The position numbers were made by a program, and so were the translations under genes. From the NCBI GenBank assembly GCA_024102915.1, contig JAGFJG010000027.1, positions 1 to 51,294 of the forward strand: 51,294 nt of DNA, in the 5' to 3' direction. This document shows, one piece after another, positions 44,633 to 51,294 of the stretch; position 1 is the stretch's first letter; each line of letters starts with the position of its first letter. This DNA is from Caldilineales bacterium. GTDB taxonomy: Bacteria > Chloroflexota > Anaerolineae > J102. Below the pieces are notes generated by a model, which was not told the origin of the DNA, made no database searches, and worked only from the letters and a program-made list of their open reading frames with translations.

Positions 44633-46978
44633 TCAAATTGGGTCTGCGCCAAAGAAACTCATGGTTCCGGCATCGTCCACCGGCTCGCCGCCCATCGTCT
44701 GCCGCACGATGTCGGTCATACTAACCACGCCCACCGGCCAGGGATAGCCATCCCGCATTTCCACGACCACAAGGCGGTGGATATGATTGCGGGTCATCAA
44801 CGTGATCACCTGCGAGATCAGGGTGTCGGGCTGGCAGGTGACGACATCGGCTGTGAGAATATCCGCCGTCTTCATGGCCGCGACCTGTTCGGGCGAGCGT
44901 CCCTGTCGCGCCATCACCAGATCGGTCTGCGTAACGATGCCTTCGAGATACCCGGCATCGTCCACCACGATCACGGCGCTAATGCGATGGCTGAGCATGC
45001 GATGGGCGACTTCGCTGATCGAGGTGGACATCCGGCAGGAGACGATGCCATGGTGCATCATCTCGCGCACAGTGCTGGCGTCGGGCGAAAGCGGCTGTGC
45101 GGTGGGGCGCGGCGCGGGCGGCTCCATCTTCGAGGGTCGCGGCGGCGTGGGTTCATAAACATCGGCCAGGATGGCTCCCGCCCCCAATTCCCCCGGCTCG
45201 TCACCCATGGGAGGCATGCCCAGGCCAAAGCTGATCACGTCGGTCATGCTGATGATGCCCACCGGCCATTGCCTGCCCTTGCGTTCATCGACGACGATCA
45301 GCCGGTGGATGCGGTTGCGGGTCATCAGGGTCACGGCGTGGGTGATGCTGTCGCCGGGGCTGCACGTGATCAGCTTGCGGGTCATGATATCGCCGGCGGT
45401 GATTTTCTCCAGATCCTCGATCGAACGACCCTGCCGCGCCAACACCACATCGGTTTGCGACACCAGGCCGATGGCGAAACCAGCGTCATCGACGACGACT
45501 ATGGCGTGGATGCGATACCGGCTCATGCGACGGGCGACTTCATCGACAGGCGTGCTGGCGCTGACTGTGATCGCCCCATAATGCATCAATTCGCGCACGG
45601 TCTTTTCGTCCATCATGGTGGGACCCGTGCGTTCGGGCAGGGTGATGCCGTGCAGCGGGGCGCGGTAGAAATCGTGGCGTTCGGTCGGCACCGGCGCCGG
45701 GGCAACATGGACGTCCGGCTCGCGCTGGCTGGCCCCGGTTCCCAACTCAGTCGCCCCCACCAGAATCGCCATATTCCCATAGGGGTGCTGGTTTTCGTAC
45801 ATCAATTGGTGCGCCTGCGGCAGTTCATCCCATGTGAAAGTCTGGGAGAGACAGGGATCGACCTGGCCGGAAATCACCAGATTATTGATGCCCACAGCCT
45901 CGGCGTCATTGGCGAAATGCGAGCCTTGCAAACGCTTTTGCCGCATCCACAGATATCGCAGATCGACGGTGGCGTTGTAGCCAGTGGTTCCGGCGCAGAT
46001 CACCACCATGCCGCCGGTGTCACAGACGAAGATGGAGGTGGGGATCGTATATTCGCCGGGGTGCTCGAACACGATGCGGGGGTTGACGCGCTCGCCCAGG
46101 GCGTCCCAGACTGCCTTGCCGAATTTGCGTACGCCCTTCATCCACTCGGCATAGCCGACGGAATCTTTCCAGTGTGGCAGCATGCCCCAATGGTCGAAAT
46201 CCCGGCGATTGATACAACCCACCGCGCCCAGGCTCCCGCAATATTCGAATTTATCTTCGGAACTGACGACGGCGATGGGTCTGGCCCCGGCCGCCCGTGC
46301 GATCTGGATCGCCATCGAACCCAACCCGCCAGCGCCGCCCCAAATCAGGGCGACATCATCCGCCCGTAGAGCGTGCTCGTCCCAGCGATAGAGCATGCGA
46401 TAGGCGGTGGCCCCGACCAGCATGAAGGCGGCGGCCTGTTCCCAGGTCAGGTGTTTGGGCTTGGGCACGCACTGATGATCCTGCACTTTGGTGAACTGGG
46501 CGAAGCTGCCGTAGTTGCTCTCGTATCCCCAGATGCGGAAGGAGGGATCGTACATCGGGTCATGCCCGGCCTTCACCGAGGCCGCCTGCTGATCCCACAT
46601 GCCGCAATGGATAACGACCTCGTCGCCCACTTTCACACTGGTCACATTCCTGCCTACTTTGTACACGATGCCGCTGGCGTCGCTGCCGCCAATATGGAAA
46701 TCTTCCGGTTCTCCCGCCTTCTGCCGGGCGGCGATGACATTGACCGGCACGCCCAACCCGGCCCACACGTTGTTGTAATTCACACCGGCCGCCATCACAT
46801 AGACCAGCACTTCGTCATCCGCCAGCTCCGGCGTCTCCACCACTTCGACCTGGAAGGCAGTCATGGGCTCGCCGAACCGTTCGGGACGCACCAGCCAGGC
46901 ATGCATCTTGGGCGGCACAAAACCCAAGGGAGGCTGTTCACCCATTCCGTATAAATCCTTTCGTGCATCCATGCTCAT
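44633..46978 (-). CDS. ccr: Crotonyl-CoA carboxylase/reductase fused to four CBS domains
   Basis: 781 residues, against about 430-450 for usual Ccr. Residues 1-410 are the enoyl-CoA carboxylase/reductase: [57 protein letters not shown], the NADPH loop [20 protein letters not shown] and [12 protein letters not shown]. The CO2-pocket residues known from the Kitasatospora enzyme (Asn, Phe, Glu, His) appear as Asn69, Tyr152, Glu153 and His354, so carboxylation of crotonyl-CoA to ethylmalonyl-CoA is expected. Two Bateman modules follow: CBS pairs at about 460-585 and 637-760, each with repeated VDDAG and SQTDVV/TQTDLV words, separated by a Pro-rich linker. CBS pairs bind AMP, ATP or similar, so allosteric control by energy state is likely. 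GGAGGG precedes ATG 46978. It is first in the minus-strand operon. Confidence 0.92.
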   Translation of the reverse strand: MSMDARKDLYGMGEQPPLGFVPPKMHAWLVRPERFGEPMTAFQVEVVETPELADDEVLVYVMAAGVNYNNVWAGLGVPVNVIAARQKAGEPEDFHIGGSDASGIVYKVGRNVTSVKVGDEVVIHCGMWDQQAASVKAGHDPMYDPSFRIWGYESNYGSFAQFTKVQDHQCVPKPKHLTWEQAAAFMLVGATAYRMLYRWDEHALRADDVALIWGGAGGLGSMAIQIARAAGARPIAVVSSEDKFEYCGSLGAVGCINRRDFDHWGMLPHWKDSVGYAEWMKGVRKFGKAVWDALGERVNPRIVFEHPGEYTIPTSIFVCDTGGMVVICAGTTGYNATVDLRYLWMRQKRLQGSHFANDAEAVGINNLVISGQVDPCLSQTFTWDELPQAHQLMYENQHPYGNMAILVGATELGTGASQREPDVHVAPAPVPTERHDFYRAPLHGITLPERTGPTMMDEKTVRELMHYGAITVSASTPVDEVARRMSRYRIHAIVVVDDAGFAIGLVSQTDVVLARQGRSIEDLEKITAGDIMTRKLITCSPGDSITHAVTLMTRNRIHRLIVVDERKGRQWPVGIISMTDVISFGLGMPPMGDEPGELGAGAILADVYEPTPPRPSKMEPPAPRPTAQPLSPDASTVREMMHHGIVSCRMSTSISEVAHRMLSHRISAVIVVDDAGYLEGIVTQTDLVMARQGRSPEQVAAMKTADILTADVVTCQPDTLISQVITLMTRNHIHRLVVVEMRDGYPWPVGVVSMTDIVRQTMGGEPVDDAGTMSFFGADPI

Positions 46979-47091
46979 CTTTAGCCCTCCGGGGCGACAG
47001 GTGGATATGGATCGAGCTGAAACAGAGCCGGGGATCGGATTCAGCCAAAGGGATGGCGAGCAGCGTCGCTCGATCCGCCGTTGCGCGAGAC

Positions 47092-47120
47092 AACGATATG
47101 ACGCATTGTGTCATATCGTT
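47092..47120. promoter_or_regulatory. Operator-like inverted repeat, copy 1
   Basis: AACGATATGAC (47092-47102), GCATTGT, GTCATATCGTT (47110-47120): perfect 11-base arms. Its centre TGACGCATTGTGTCA (47099-47113) is, read on the other strand, TGACACAATGCGTCA, which differs by one base from the site at 47215-47229. On the minus strand it covers a possible -10 of the ccr operon (TTGCAA-17-CACAAT). Confidence 0.7.
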
Positions 47121-47213
47121 TGGGCAATTGCAAGTTCGTTTGCCGTCGAACCGATGCCATTTCCCGATTTTGCGGTTTCACAAAGGGCGGCTGGCCGAGG
47201 AAATACGAGACGA

Positions 47214-47242
47214 TTGACACACTGCGTCATGAATCTTATACT
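47214..47242 (+). promoter_or_regulatory. Near-consensus sigma-70 promoter of the thiolase gene, overlapped by operator copy 2
   Basis: TTGACA (47214-47219), 17 bases, TATACT (47237-47242). The operator-like TGACACACTGCGTCA (47215-47229) covers the -35 and half the spacer, the classic position for repression. Transcription should start near 47249, about 44 bases before the GTG start at 47293. Confidence 0.82.
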
Positions 47243-47292
47243 TGAGATGTTGGTTACTCCCCGTTTCGTCTTTTTCCATCCAGGAGGTAGCC

Positions 47293-48456
47293 GTGAGAGA
47301 TGTCTTCGTGATCGGCGTGGGGCAAACGCCCGTGAGCAAGGGCGCCGATATGCCTATCCGTGATTTGGCGGCGACGGCAGTGAAGGCGGCGATGGCCGAT
47401 GCGGGCGTCGAGACGGCGGATGCGCTGTTTACGGGCAATATGCTATCGGGCATGCTTTCGCACCAGCAACATTTGGGCGCGCTGGTGGCCGATGCCGCCG
47501 GGTTGCGCGGGGTGGAGGCGGCGACGGCGGAGGCAGCCTGCGGGTCGGGCGCGGCGGCGATGCGGTGGGGCTATATGGCCATCGCCAGCGGCCTGCACGA
47601 TATCGTCGTGGTGTGCGGCGTAGAGATGATGACGCACACCGACCGCTACGAGACGACCCGCGCCCTGGCAACAGCCAGCGATTGGCCCGCGGAAGGCGCG
47701 CATGGCCACAGCTTTGTGTCGCTCAACGCCGTGATCATGCAAGAGTACATCAAGCGTTATTGGGTGAACCGCTCGCTGTTTGCGGCCTTTGCTATCAACG
47801 CCCACGCCAATGCCCTCACCAATCCCAACGCCCTATTCCAAAAGGCGATCACAATCGAGAAGTACGAAGAATCGCCCATGATCCAAAGCCCGATCCGCCT
47901 GTACGACGCCTCGCCCATTTGCGACGGTTCGGCCGCGCTGGTGCTGGCCTCGGGCGACTGGTTGGGCCAGCGAAACGGCGCGAGACCGCGCGTGCGAGTG
48001 GCGGCATCAGCGGCTGCCACAGATAGCGTGGGCATCGCCGACCGTCGCGATTTGCTGGCGCTGGACGGGGCGGCGATGTCGAGCCGCAGGGCCTACGACA
48101 TGGCGGGCATGGGGCCTGACGATATCGATGTGTTCGAACTGCACGACGCCTTCACCATCATGGCCGTGCTCTCGCTGGAGGGGGCGGGATTCGCCGAGCC
48201 GGGCAAGGGCCTGTGGCTGGGCGCGGATGGCGAGATAGGACTGGATGGCAAAGTGCCGGTGTCCACCTTCGGCGGGCTAAAGGCGCGCGGACATCCGGTG
48301 GGGGCGACCGGCGTTTACCAACTGGCGGAAACTTATTTACAGGTGACCGGGCAGGCGGGATCAAATCAGGTGGACGGGGCACGCGTGGGCATGACGCAGA
48401 ATGTGGGCGGCACCGGGGCGACCGTGCTCACGCATATTCTCGAACGCGTGGACTGA
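47293..48456 (+). CDS. Thiolase (acetyl-CoA acetyltransferase, SCP2/archaeal-like type)
   Basis: 387 residues from GTG 47293, chosen for AGGAGG five bases upstream. It has the nucleophilic Cys83 in TAEAACGSGAAAMRWGYMAI, NEH-like block FELHDAFTIMAVLSLEGAGF and the His loop GGLKARGHPVGATGVYQLAE. The second catalytic Cys (CxG) of classical thiolases is replaced in MTQNVGGTGATVLTHILERV, as in SCP2-type and archaeal thiolases, some of which need a small OB-fold (DUF35) partner; none is encoded here. It condenses two acetyl-CoA to acetoacetyl-CoA, the entry step before crotonyl-CoA. It is divergent from the ccr operon with a shared control region. Confidence 0.87.
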   Translation: MRDVFVIGVGQTPVSKGADMPIRDLAATAVKAAMADAGVETADALFTGNMLSGMLSHQQHLGALVADAAGLRGVEAATAEAACGSGAAAMRWGYMAIASGLHDIVVVCGVEMMTHTDRYETTRALATASDWPAEGAHGHSFVSLNAVIMQEYIKRYWVNRSLFAAFAINAHANALTNPNALFQKAITIEKYEESPMIQSPIRLYDASPICDGSAALVLASGDWLGQRNGARPRVRVAASAAATDSVGIADRRDLLALDGAAMSSRRAYDMAGMGPDDIDVFELHDAFTIMAVLSLEGAGFAEPGKGLWLGADGEIGLDGKVPVSTFGGLKARGHPVGATGVYQLAETYLQVTGQAGSNQVDGARVGMTQNVGGTGATVLTHILERVD

Positions 48457-48485
48457 AGGGCGAATCAAGCGCTGCAGAAACAACG

Positions 48486-48515
48486 TTTTTGCGCAATCGA
48501 CCCACGTTGTATACT
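48486..48515 (+). promoter_or_regulatory. Possible promoter of the KDPG-aldolase-like gene
   Basis: TTTTTG (48486-48491), 18 bases, TATACT (48510-48515). A start near 48522 would make the following 11-codon frame (ATG 48523 to TAG 48558) leaderless and place it two bases before the ATG of the aldolase-like gene. The -35 is poor. Confidence 0.4.
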
Positions 48516-48522
48516 TGCCTCC

Positions 48523-48558
48523 ATGCAGAATCCAACGGCTCGCCCCAGGTTCGACTAG
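48523..48558 (+). CDS. Possible leader peptide, 11 residues
   Basis: MQNPTARPRFD, then TAG; the next gene starts two bases later. The main gene has no clear ribosome binding site of its own, so stop-and-restart from this short frame could be how it is translated. No direct evidence. Confidence 0.2.
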   Translation: MQNPTARPRFD

Positions 48559-48560
48559 GC

Positions 48561-49241
48561 ATGGCCGCCGAAACGCCCTATTCCGCCGCGTCCCGGCGGC
48601 AGGTCATCGCCCAACGTCTGGCGGAGACAGGGATCATCGCCCACATTCGCGATGCATTCAGCACGCAAGCCCTGACCGAGATCGGCGATGCTTTGTTGGC
48701 GGCGCCGGTTGGAGCCGTTGTGCTGGCGATGGCGCACTCAAACGCCGATGATACCATCGATATGTTGCGGCGGCGCGGTCGCGAATTCCTGTTGGTTGGG
48801 GCCAGCGAGATCGAAAGCGTTGCCGATGTAGAAGCGGCTGCCGCGGCAGGCGCTCAGTTCGTGATTTCGCCTTACCTGCACGAGATGGCGGCCCGGCGCG
48901 CCGCTGCGCTGGACTTGCTTTACATCCCCGGCGTACTCACGACCGGCGAGGCTATCCTCGCCCAGAATTGCGGTCTCAGGCTGCTGTGCTACGCCCCGGC
49001 GGATGTCCTGGGACTCGAACATCTAGCCGATCTCCGACAGGCTGCGCCTGAGGCGGTCTTCCTGGCCGCGGGCGGAATCGATGCCGATCAGGTCGAAATA
49101 GCCGTGCGGGCGGGGGCGGGGGGTTTGATTTTTGACGACGTCCTGATCCCCGGCGGGCGATGGACGCAGGCGCAAATCATCACGGCCGCGCGGACTTTGC
49201 AAGGGTTATGGGAAACTGCCTGCGCTGATTACGAAGCCTGA
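48561..49241 (+). CDS. KDPG-aldolase-like TIM barrel without the Schiff-base lysine
   Basis: 226 residues from ATG 48561. The pattern follows Eda-type 2-keto-3-deoxy-6-phosphogluconate aldolases: LLVGASEIESVADVEAAAAA, GAQFVISPYLHEMAARRAAA, YIPGVLTTGEAILAQNCGLR and VFLAAGGIDADQVEIAVRAG. In active enzymes the block after YxxLK contains LKFFPA with the lysine that forms the imine; here it is LLCYAPA with Cys143. The EVTLRT block with the catalytic Glu is VVLAMAHSN. Classical aldolase activity is thus unlikely. It may bind a sugar or keto acid as a sensor or catalyse a different reaction. It lies 104 bases after the thiolase gene on the same strand. Confidence 0.7.
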   Translation: MAAETPYSAASRRQVIAQRLAETGIIAHIRDAFSTQALTEIGDALLAAPVGAVVLAMAHSNADDTIDMLRRRGREFLLVGASEIESVADVEAAAAAGAQFVISPYLHEMAARRAAALDLLYIPGVLTTGEAILAQNCGLRLLCYAPADVLGLEHLADLRQAAPEAVFLAAGGIDADQVEIAVRAGAGGLIFDDVLIPGGRWTQAQIITAARTLQGLWETACADYEA

Positions 49242-49472
49242 GTTCAAAGGGCGATAGCAATCACTCCGGGGAAAAGAGGGGATTGAATCCACTTGTGGTG
49301 GGCGGCTGGACGGGAAACTCCTTATCAGCGATGGAGCCGCCTGGATTGGGGGGGCGGTGGTGGAAATCAAGCGTTTGTTGAATGCGGGGAATGATGTATG
49401 GGTCATGAGATTTCCGGGTACAGCAAATAAAGAGATACAATCGTCATTTCATTCACACGGAGGCTTGTCAAA

Positions 49473-51294
49473 ATGAAGTTCAATCCAAAGTCATCTATCG
49501 CGGCTTTTTTCGTACTTACACTGATTCTGCTTGCAGCGACCACAACATCTGGCCTTGCTGCGCCATCAGCTCCTGCTGCAGCGGCAGATGATTTTGTGAT
49601 TACGGTCAAAACCGATAATCCGGGAAGCTCATCAGCCACTCAATTTGTGATTCCCACCACCGGCGGCGGCTACAACTACAACGTAGATTGCGACAACGAT
49701 GGCGCCAACGAAGCCACAGCACAGACCGGGGATACCACCTGCAACTACGGCGCTGCCGGGACCTACACGATCAGGATCAAGGACAATACAGGAGCGGGAA
49801 CCGGCTTTCCCCGCATCTATTTCAACAATGGTGGAGATGCTCAAAAGCTACTCACCATCGAGCAATGGGGAACCGGCAAATGGACTTCAATGGCCAATGC
49901 GTTTAACGGTTGTACCAATTTGGCGGGGCAAGCCAGTGATGCGCCGGATCTCAGCAATGTCACCGACATGACTAGCATGTTCTCCCGCGCCAGCGCCTTC
50001 AACCAGGGCATCGGCAATTGGAACACCGCCAATGTCACCGACATGCGCTACATATTCTCCGGCGCCAGCGCCTTCAACCAGGACATCGGCAATTGGAACA
50101 CCGCCAATGTCACCGACATGTACGCCATGTTCAGCTACGCCAGCGCCTTCAACCAGGACATCGGCAATTGGAACACCGCCAATGTCACCGACATGGCCGG
50201 CATGTTCTACAAAGCCAACGCCTTCAACCAGGACATCGGCAATTGGAACACCGCCAATGTCACCGACATGAACAGCATGTTCTCCGACGCCAGCGCCTTC
50301 AATCAGAACATCGGCAATTGGAACGTGGCAAAGGTTGGGTCTATGAATGATATGCTCAATGGCGCTCGTCTTTCAACAGAGAACTACGATGCTTTGCTCA
50401 ACGGCTGGAATGCGCAAACCTTGCAATCCGGCGTGAGTTTTCATGGTGGCGCCAGCACCTATTGCTACGGGGAAGCGGCCAGAGCCAACATGATCAACTC
50501 CGACGGCTGGACGATCACCGACGGCGGGAAAGATTGTGCGGCGTTATTGGCAAAGGACTTTGTGATCACGGTAAAAACCGACAATCCGGGAAGCTCATCA
50601 GCCACTCAGTTTATGATTCCCACCACCGGCGGCGGCTACAACTACAACGTAGATTGCAACAACGATGGCGCCAACGAAGCCACAGCACAGACCGGGGATT
50701 ACACCTGCAATTACGGCGCTGCCGGAACCTACACGATCAGGATTAAGGACAATACGGGAGCGGGAACCGGCTTTCCCCGCATCTATTTCAACAATAGCGG
50801 AGATGCTCAAAAGCTACTCACCATCGAACAATGGGGAACCGGCAAATGGACTTCGATGTGGCGTGCATTTTACGGTTGTACCAACCTGGCGGGGCAAGCT
50901 AGTGATGCGCCGGATCTCAGCAATGTCACCGATATGGCTAGCATGTTCTCCGACGCCAGCGCCTTCAACCAGAACATCGGCAGTTGGAACACCGCCAACG
51001 TCACCGACATGAACAGCCTGTTCTCCGGCGCCGCCGCCTTCAACCAGGACATCGGCAATTGGAACACCGCCAATGTCACCAATATGGCCGGCATGTTCGC
51101 AAGAACCAACGCCTTCAACCAGGACTTCGGCAATTGGAACACTGCCAACGTCACCAACATGGGCAGGATGTTCTACAACGCCAGCGCCTTCAACCAGAAC
51201 ATCGGCAATTGGAACACTGCCAACGTCACTGACATGGGCGCCATGTTCAACGGCGCCAGCGCCTTCAACCAGGACATCAGCAATTGGAACACCG
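49473..51294 (+). CDS. Secreted BspA-like / DUF285 repeat surface protein, 5' part (cut by window edge)
   Basis: 607 codons are present and the frame stays open to the window end. A signal peptide spans about 1-30 (SIAAFFVLTLILLAATTTSG). Two copies of a 322-residue unit follow. Each starts with a beta-rich module (FVITVKTDNPGSSSATQF, GGGYNYNVDCDNDGANEA, GTYTIRIKDNTGAGTGFPRI, LLTIEQWGTGKWTSM). It then runs into DUF285 repeats of exactly 25 residues (VTDM-x2-MF-x3-SAFNQ-IGNWNTAN), five per unit. DUF285 repeats occur in surface proteins of mycoplasmas, Bacteroidetes and others and spread by horizontal transfer. GGAGG lies upstream of the ATG at 49473. It is likely an extracellular adhesin-like protein; the anchor is not in the window. 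Confidence 0.88.
   Translation, partial: MKFNPKSSIAAFFVLTLILLAATTTSGLAAPSAPAAAADDFVITVKTDNPGSSSATQFVIPTTGGGYNYNVDCDNDGANEATAQTGDTTCNYGAAGTYTIRIKDNTGAGTGFPRIYFNNGGDAQKLLTIEQWGTGKWTSMANAFNGCTNLAGQASDAPDLSNVTDMTSMFSRASAFNQGIGNWNTANVTDMRYIFSGASAFNQDIGNWNTANVTDMYAMFSYASAFNQDIGNWNTANVTDMAGMFYKANAFNQDIGNWNTANVTDMNSMFSDASAFNQNIGNWNVAKVGSMNDMLNGARLSTENYDALLNGWNAQTLQSGVSFHGGASTYCYGEAARANMINSDGWTITDGGKDCAALLAKDFVITVKTDNPGSSSATQFMIPTTGGGYNYNVDCNNDGANEATAQTGDYTCNYGAAGTYTIRIKDNTGAGTGFPRIYFNNSGDAQKLLTIEQWGTGKWTSMWRAFYGCTNLAGQASDAPDLSNVTDMASMFSDASAFNQNIGSWNTANVTDMNSLFSGAAAFNQDIGNWNTANVTNMAGMFARTNAFNQDFGNWNTANVTNMGRMFYNASAFNQNIGNWNTANVTDMGAMFNGASAFNQDISNWNT
49590..51294 (+). repeat. 966-bp tandem duplication with nested 75-bp repeats
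   Basis: Unit 1 runs 49590-50555 and unit 2 starts at 50556 and is cut by the window end. Both begin with GACTTT/GATTTT-GTGAT and carry nearly identical DNA. Inside, 75-base repeats start at 49959, 50034, 50109, 50184 and 50259, and again at 50925, 51000, 51075, 51150 and 51225. The shift between the sets is exactly 966, a multiple of 3, so frame is kept. Recombination between units would change protein length in steps. Confidence 0.9.

Noticed and set aside
40407..46369. Very long open frames on the + strand (about 500 codons each) opposite the mutase, aldolase and Ccr genes
   Set aside because: They are antisense shadows of strongly conserved minus-strand genes in GC-rich DNA, rich in His, Gly and Arg without recognisable domains.
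49258..49476. A 72-codon open + strand frame ending in an ATGA overlap with the DUF285 gene start
   Set aside because: It has no ATG or credible ribosome binding site near its beginning and no recognised sequence; the overlap may be chance.
49959..51294. CRISPR-like regular 75-base repeats
   Set aside because: They are in-frame protein repeats (DUF285) without variable spacers.

Overview
The window is about 60% GC, mostly chromosomal DNA of a free-living bacterium. I think it is a member of the Chloroflexota (Anaerolineae/Caldilineae-like). This rests on the gene families together: NBR1-type Ig domains joined to META domains by Pro/Thr-rich linkers, stand-alone FHA membrane proteins, CBS-rich enzymes, a two-gene ABC exporter, a DnaJ without zinc finger, and short intergenic palindromes. 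It is an inference from family content, because there is no rRNA marker. I saw no tRNA, rRNA or CRISPR array.

Layout. 1-6.1 kb: 5' part of glyA, a CPA1 Na+/H+ antiporter, dnaK with a strong terminator, a class B dnaJ and a LysM membrane protein. 6.3-10.1 kb: a heterodimeric ABC exporter with one degenerate ATP site. 10.3-12.7 kb: a molybdenum-cofactor-sulfurase-like PLP enzyme and a methyltransferase. 12.9-18.6 kb: an eight-gene, same-strand cluster of FHA, zinc-ribbon and membrane proteins behind one good sigma-70-type promoter. 18.8-22.2 kb: a large lipoprotein in which three META domains interrupt a solute-binding domain. 22.5-28 kb: SulP-STAS-rhodanese transporter, class II fructose-bisphosphatase, phosphofructokinase and homoserine dehydrogenase. 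28.3-33 kb: class A penicillin-binding protein, LysM-M23 peptidase (the two genes overlap tail to tail) and a Rho factor with an altered P-loop.

33.3-39.1 kb is the accessory-looking part. It holds a decayed IS630-type element and then a tight minus-strand operon of an ECF-like sigma factor, a zinc-finger anti-sigma protein and a 1010-residue TPR-CHAT protease-like protein. The combination resembles the regulatory half of type III-E CRISPR (Craspase: TPR-CHAT protease, cleaved regulator, RpoE-type sigma) but has no CRISPR component nearby. It is my main candidate for an undescribed system.

39.2-48.5 kb is a carbon-assimilation locus. It encodes two MaoC hot-dog hydratase subunits, a methylmalonyl-CoA-mutase-type large subunit, an HpcH/HpaI aldolase, an acyl-CoA dehydrogenase, a crotonyl-CoA carboxylase/reductase fused to four CBS domains and, divergently, a thiolase. 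Together they match most steps of the ethylmalonyl-CoA pathway. The divergent control region has a near-consensus promoter (TTGACA-17-TATACT) overlapped by one of two copies of a 15-bp operator-like sequence. A KDPG-aldolase-like gene that lacks the Schiff-base lysine follows. The window ends inside a secreted BspA/DUF285 repeat protein built from a 966-bp tandem duplication.
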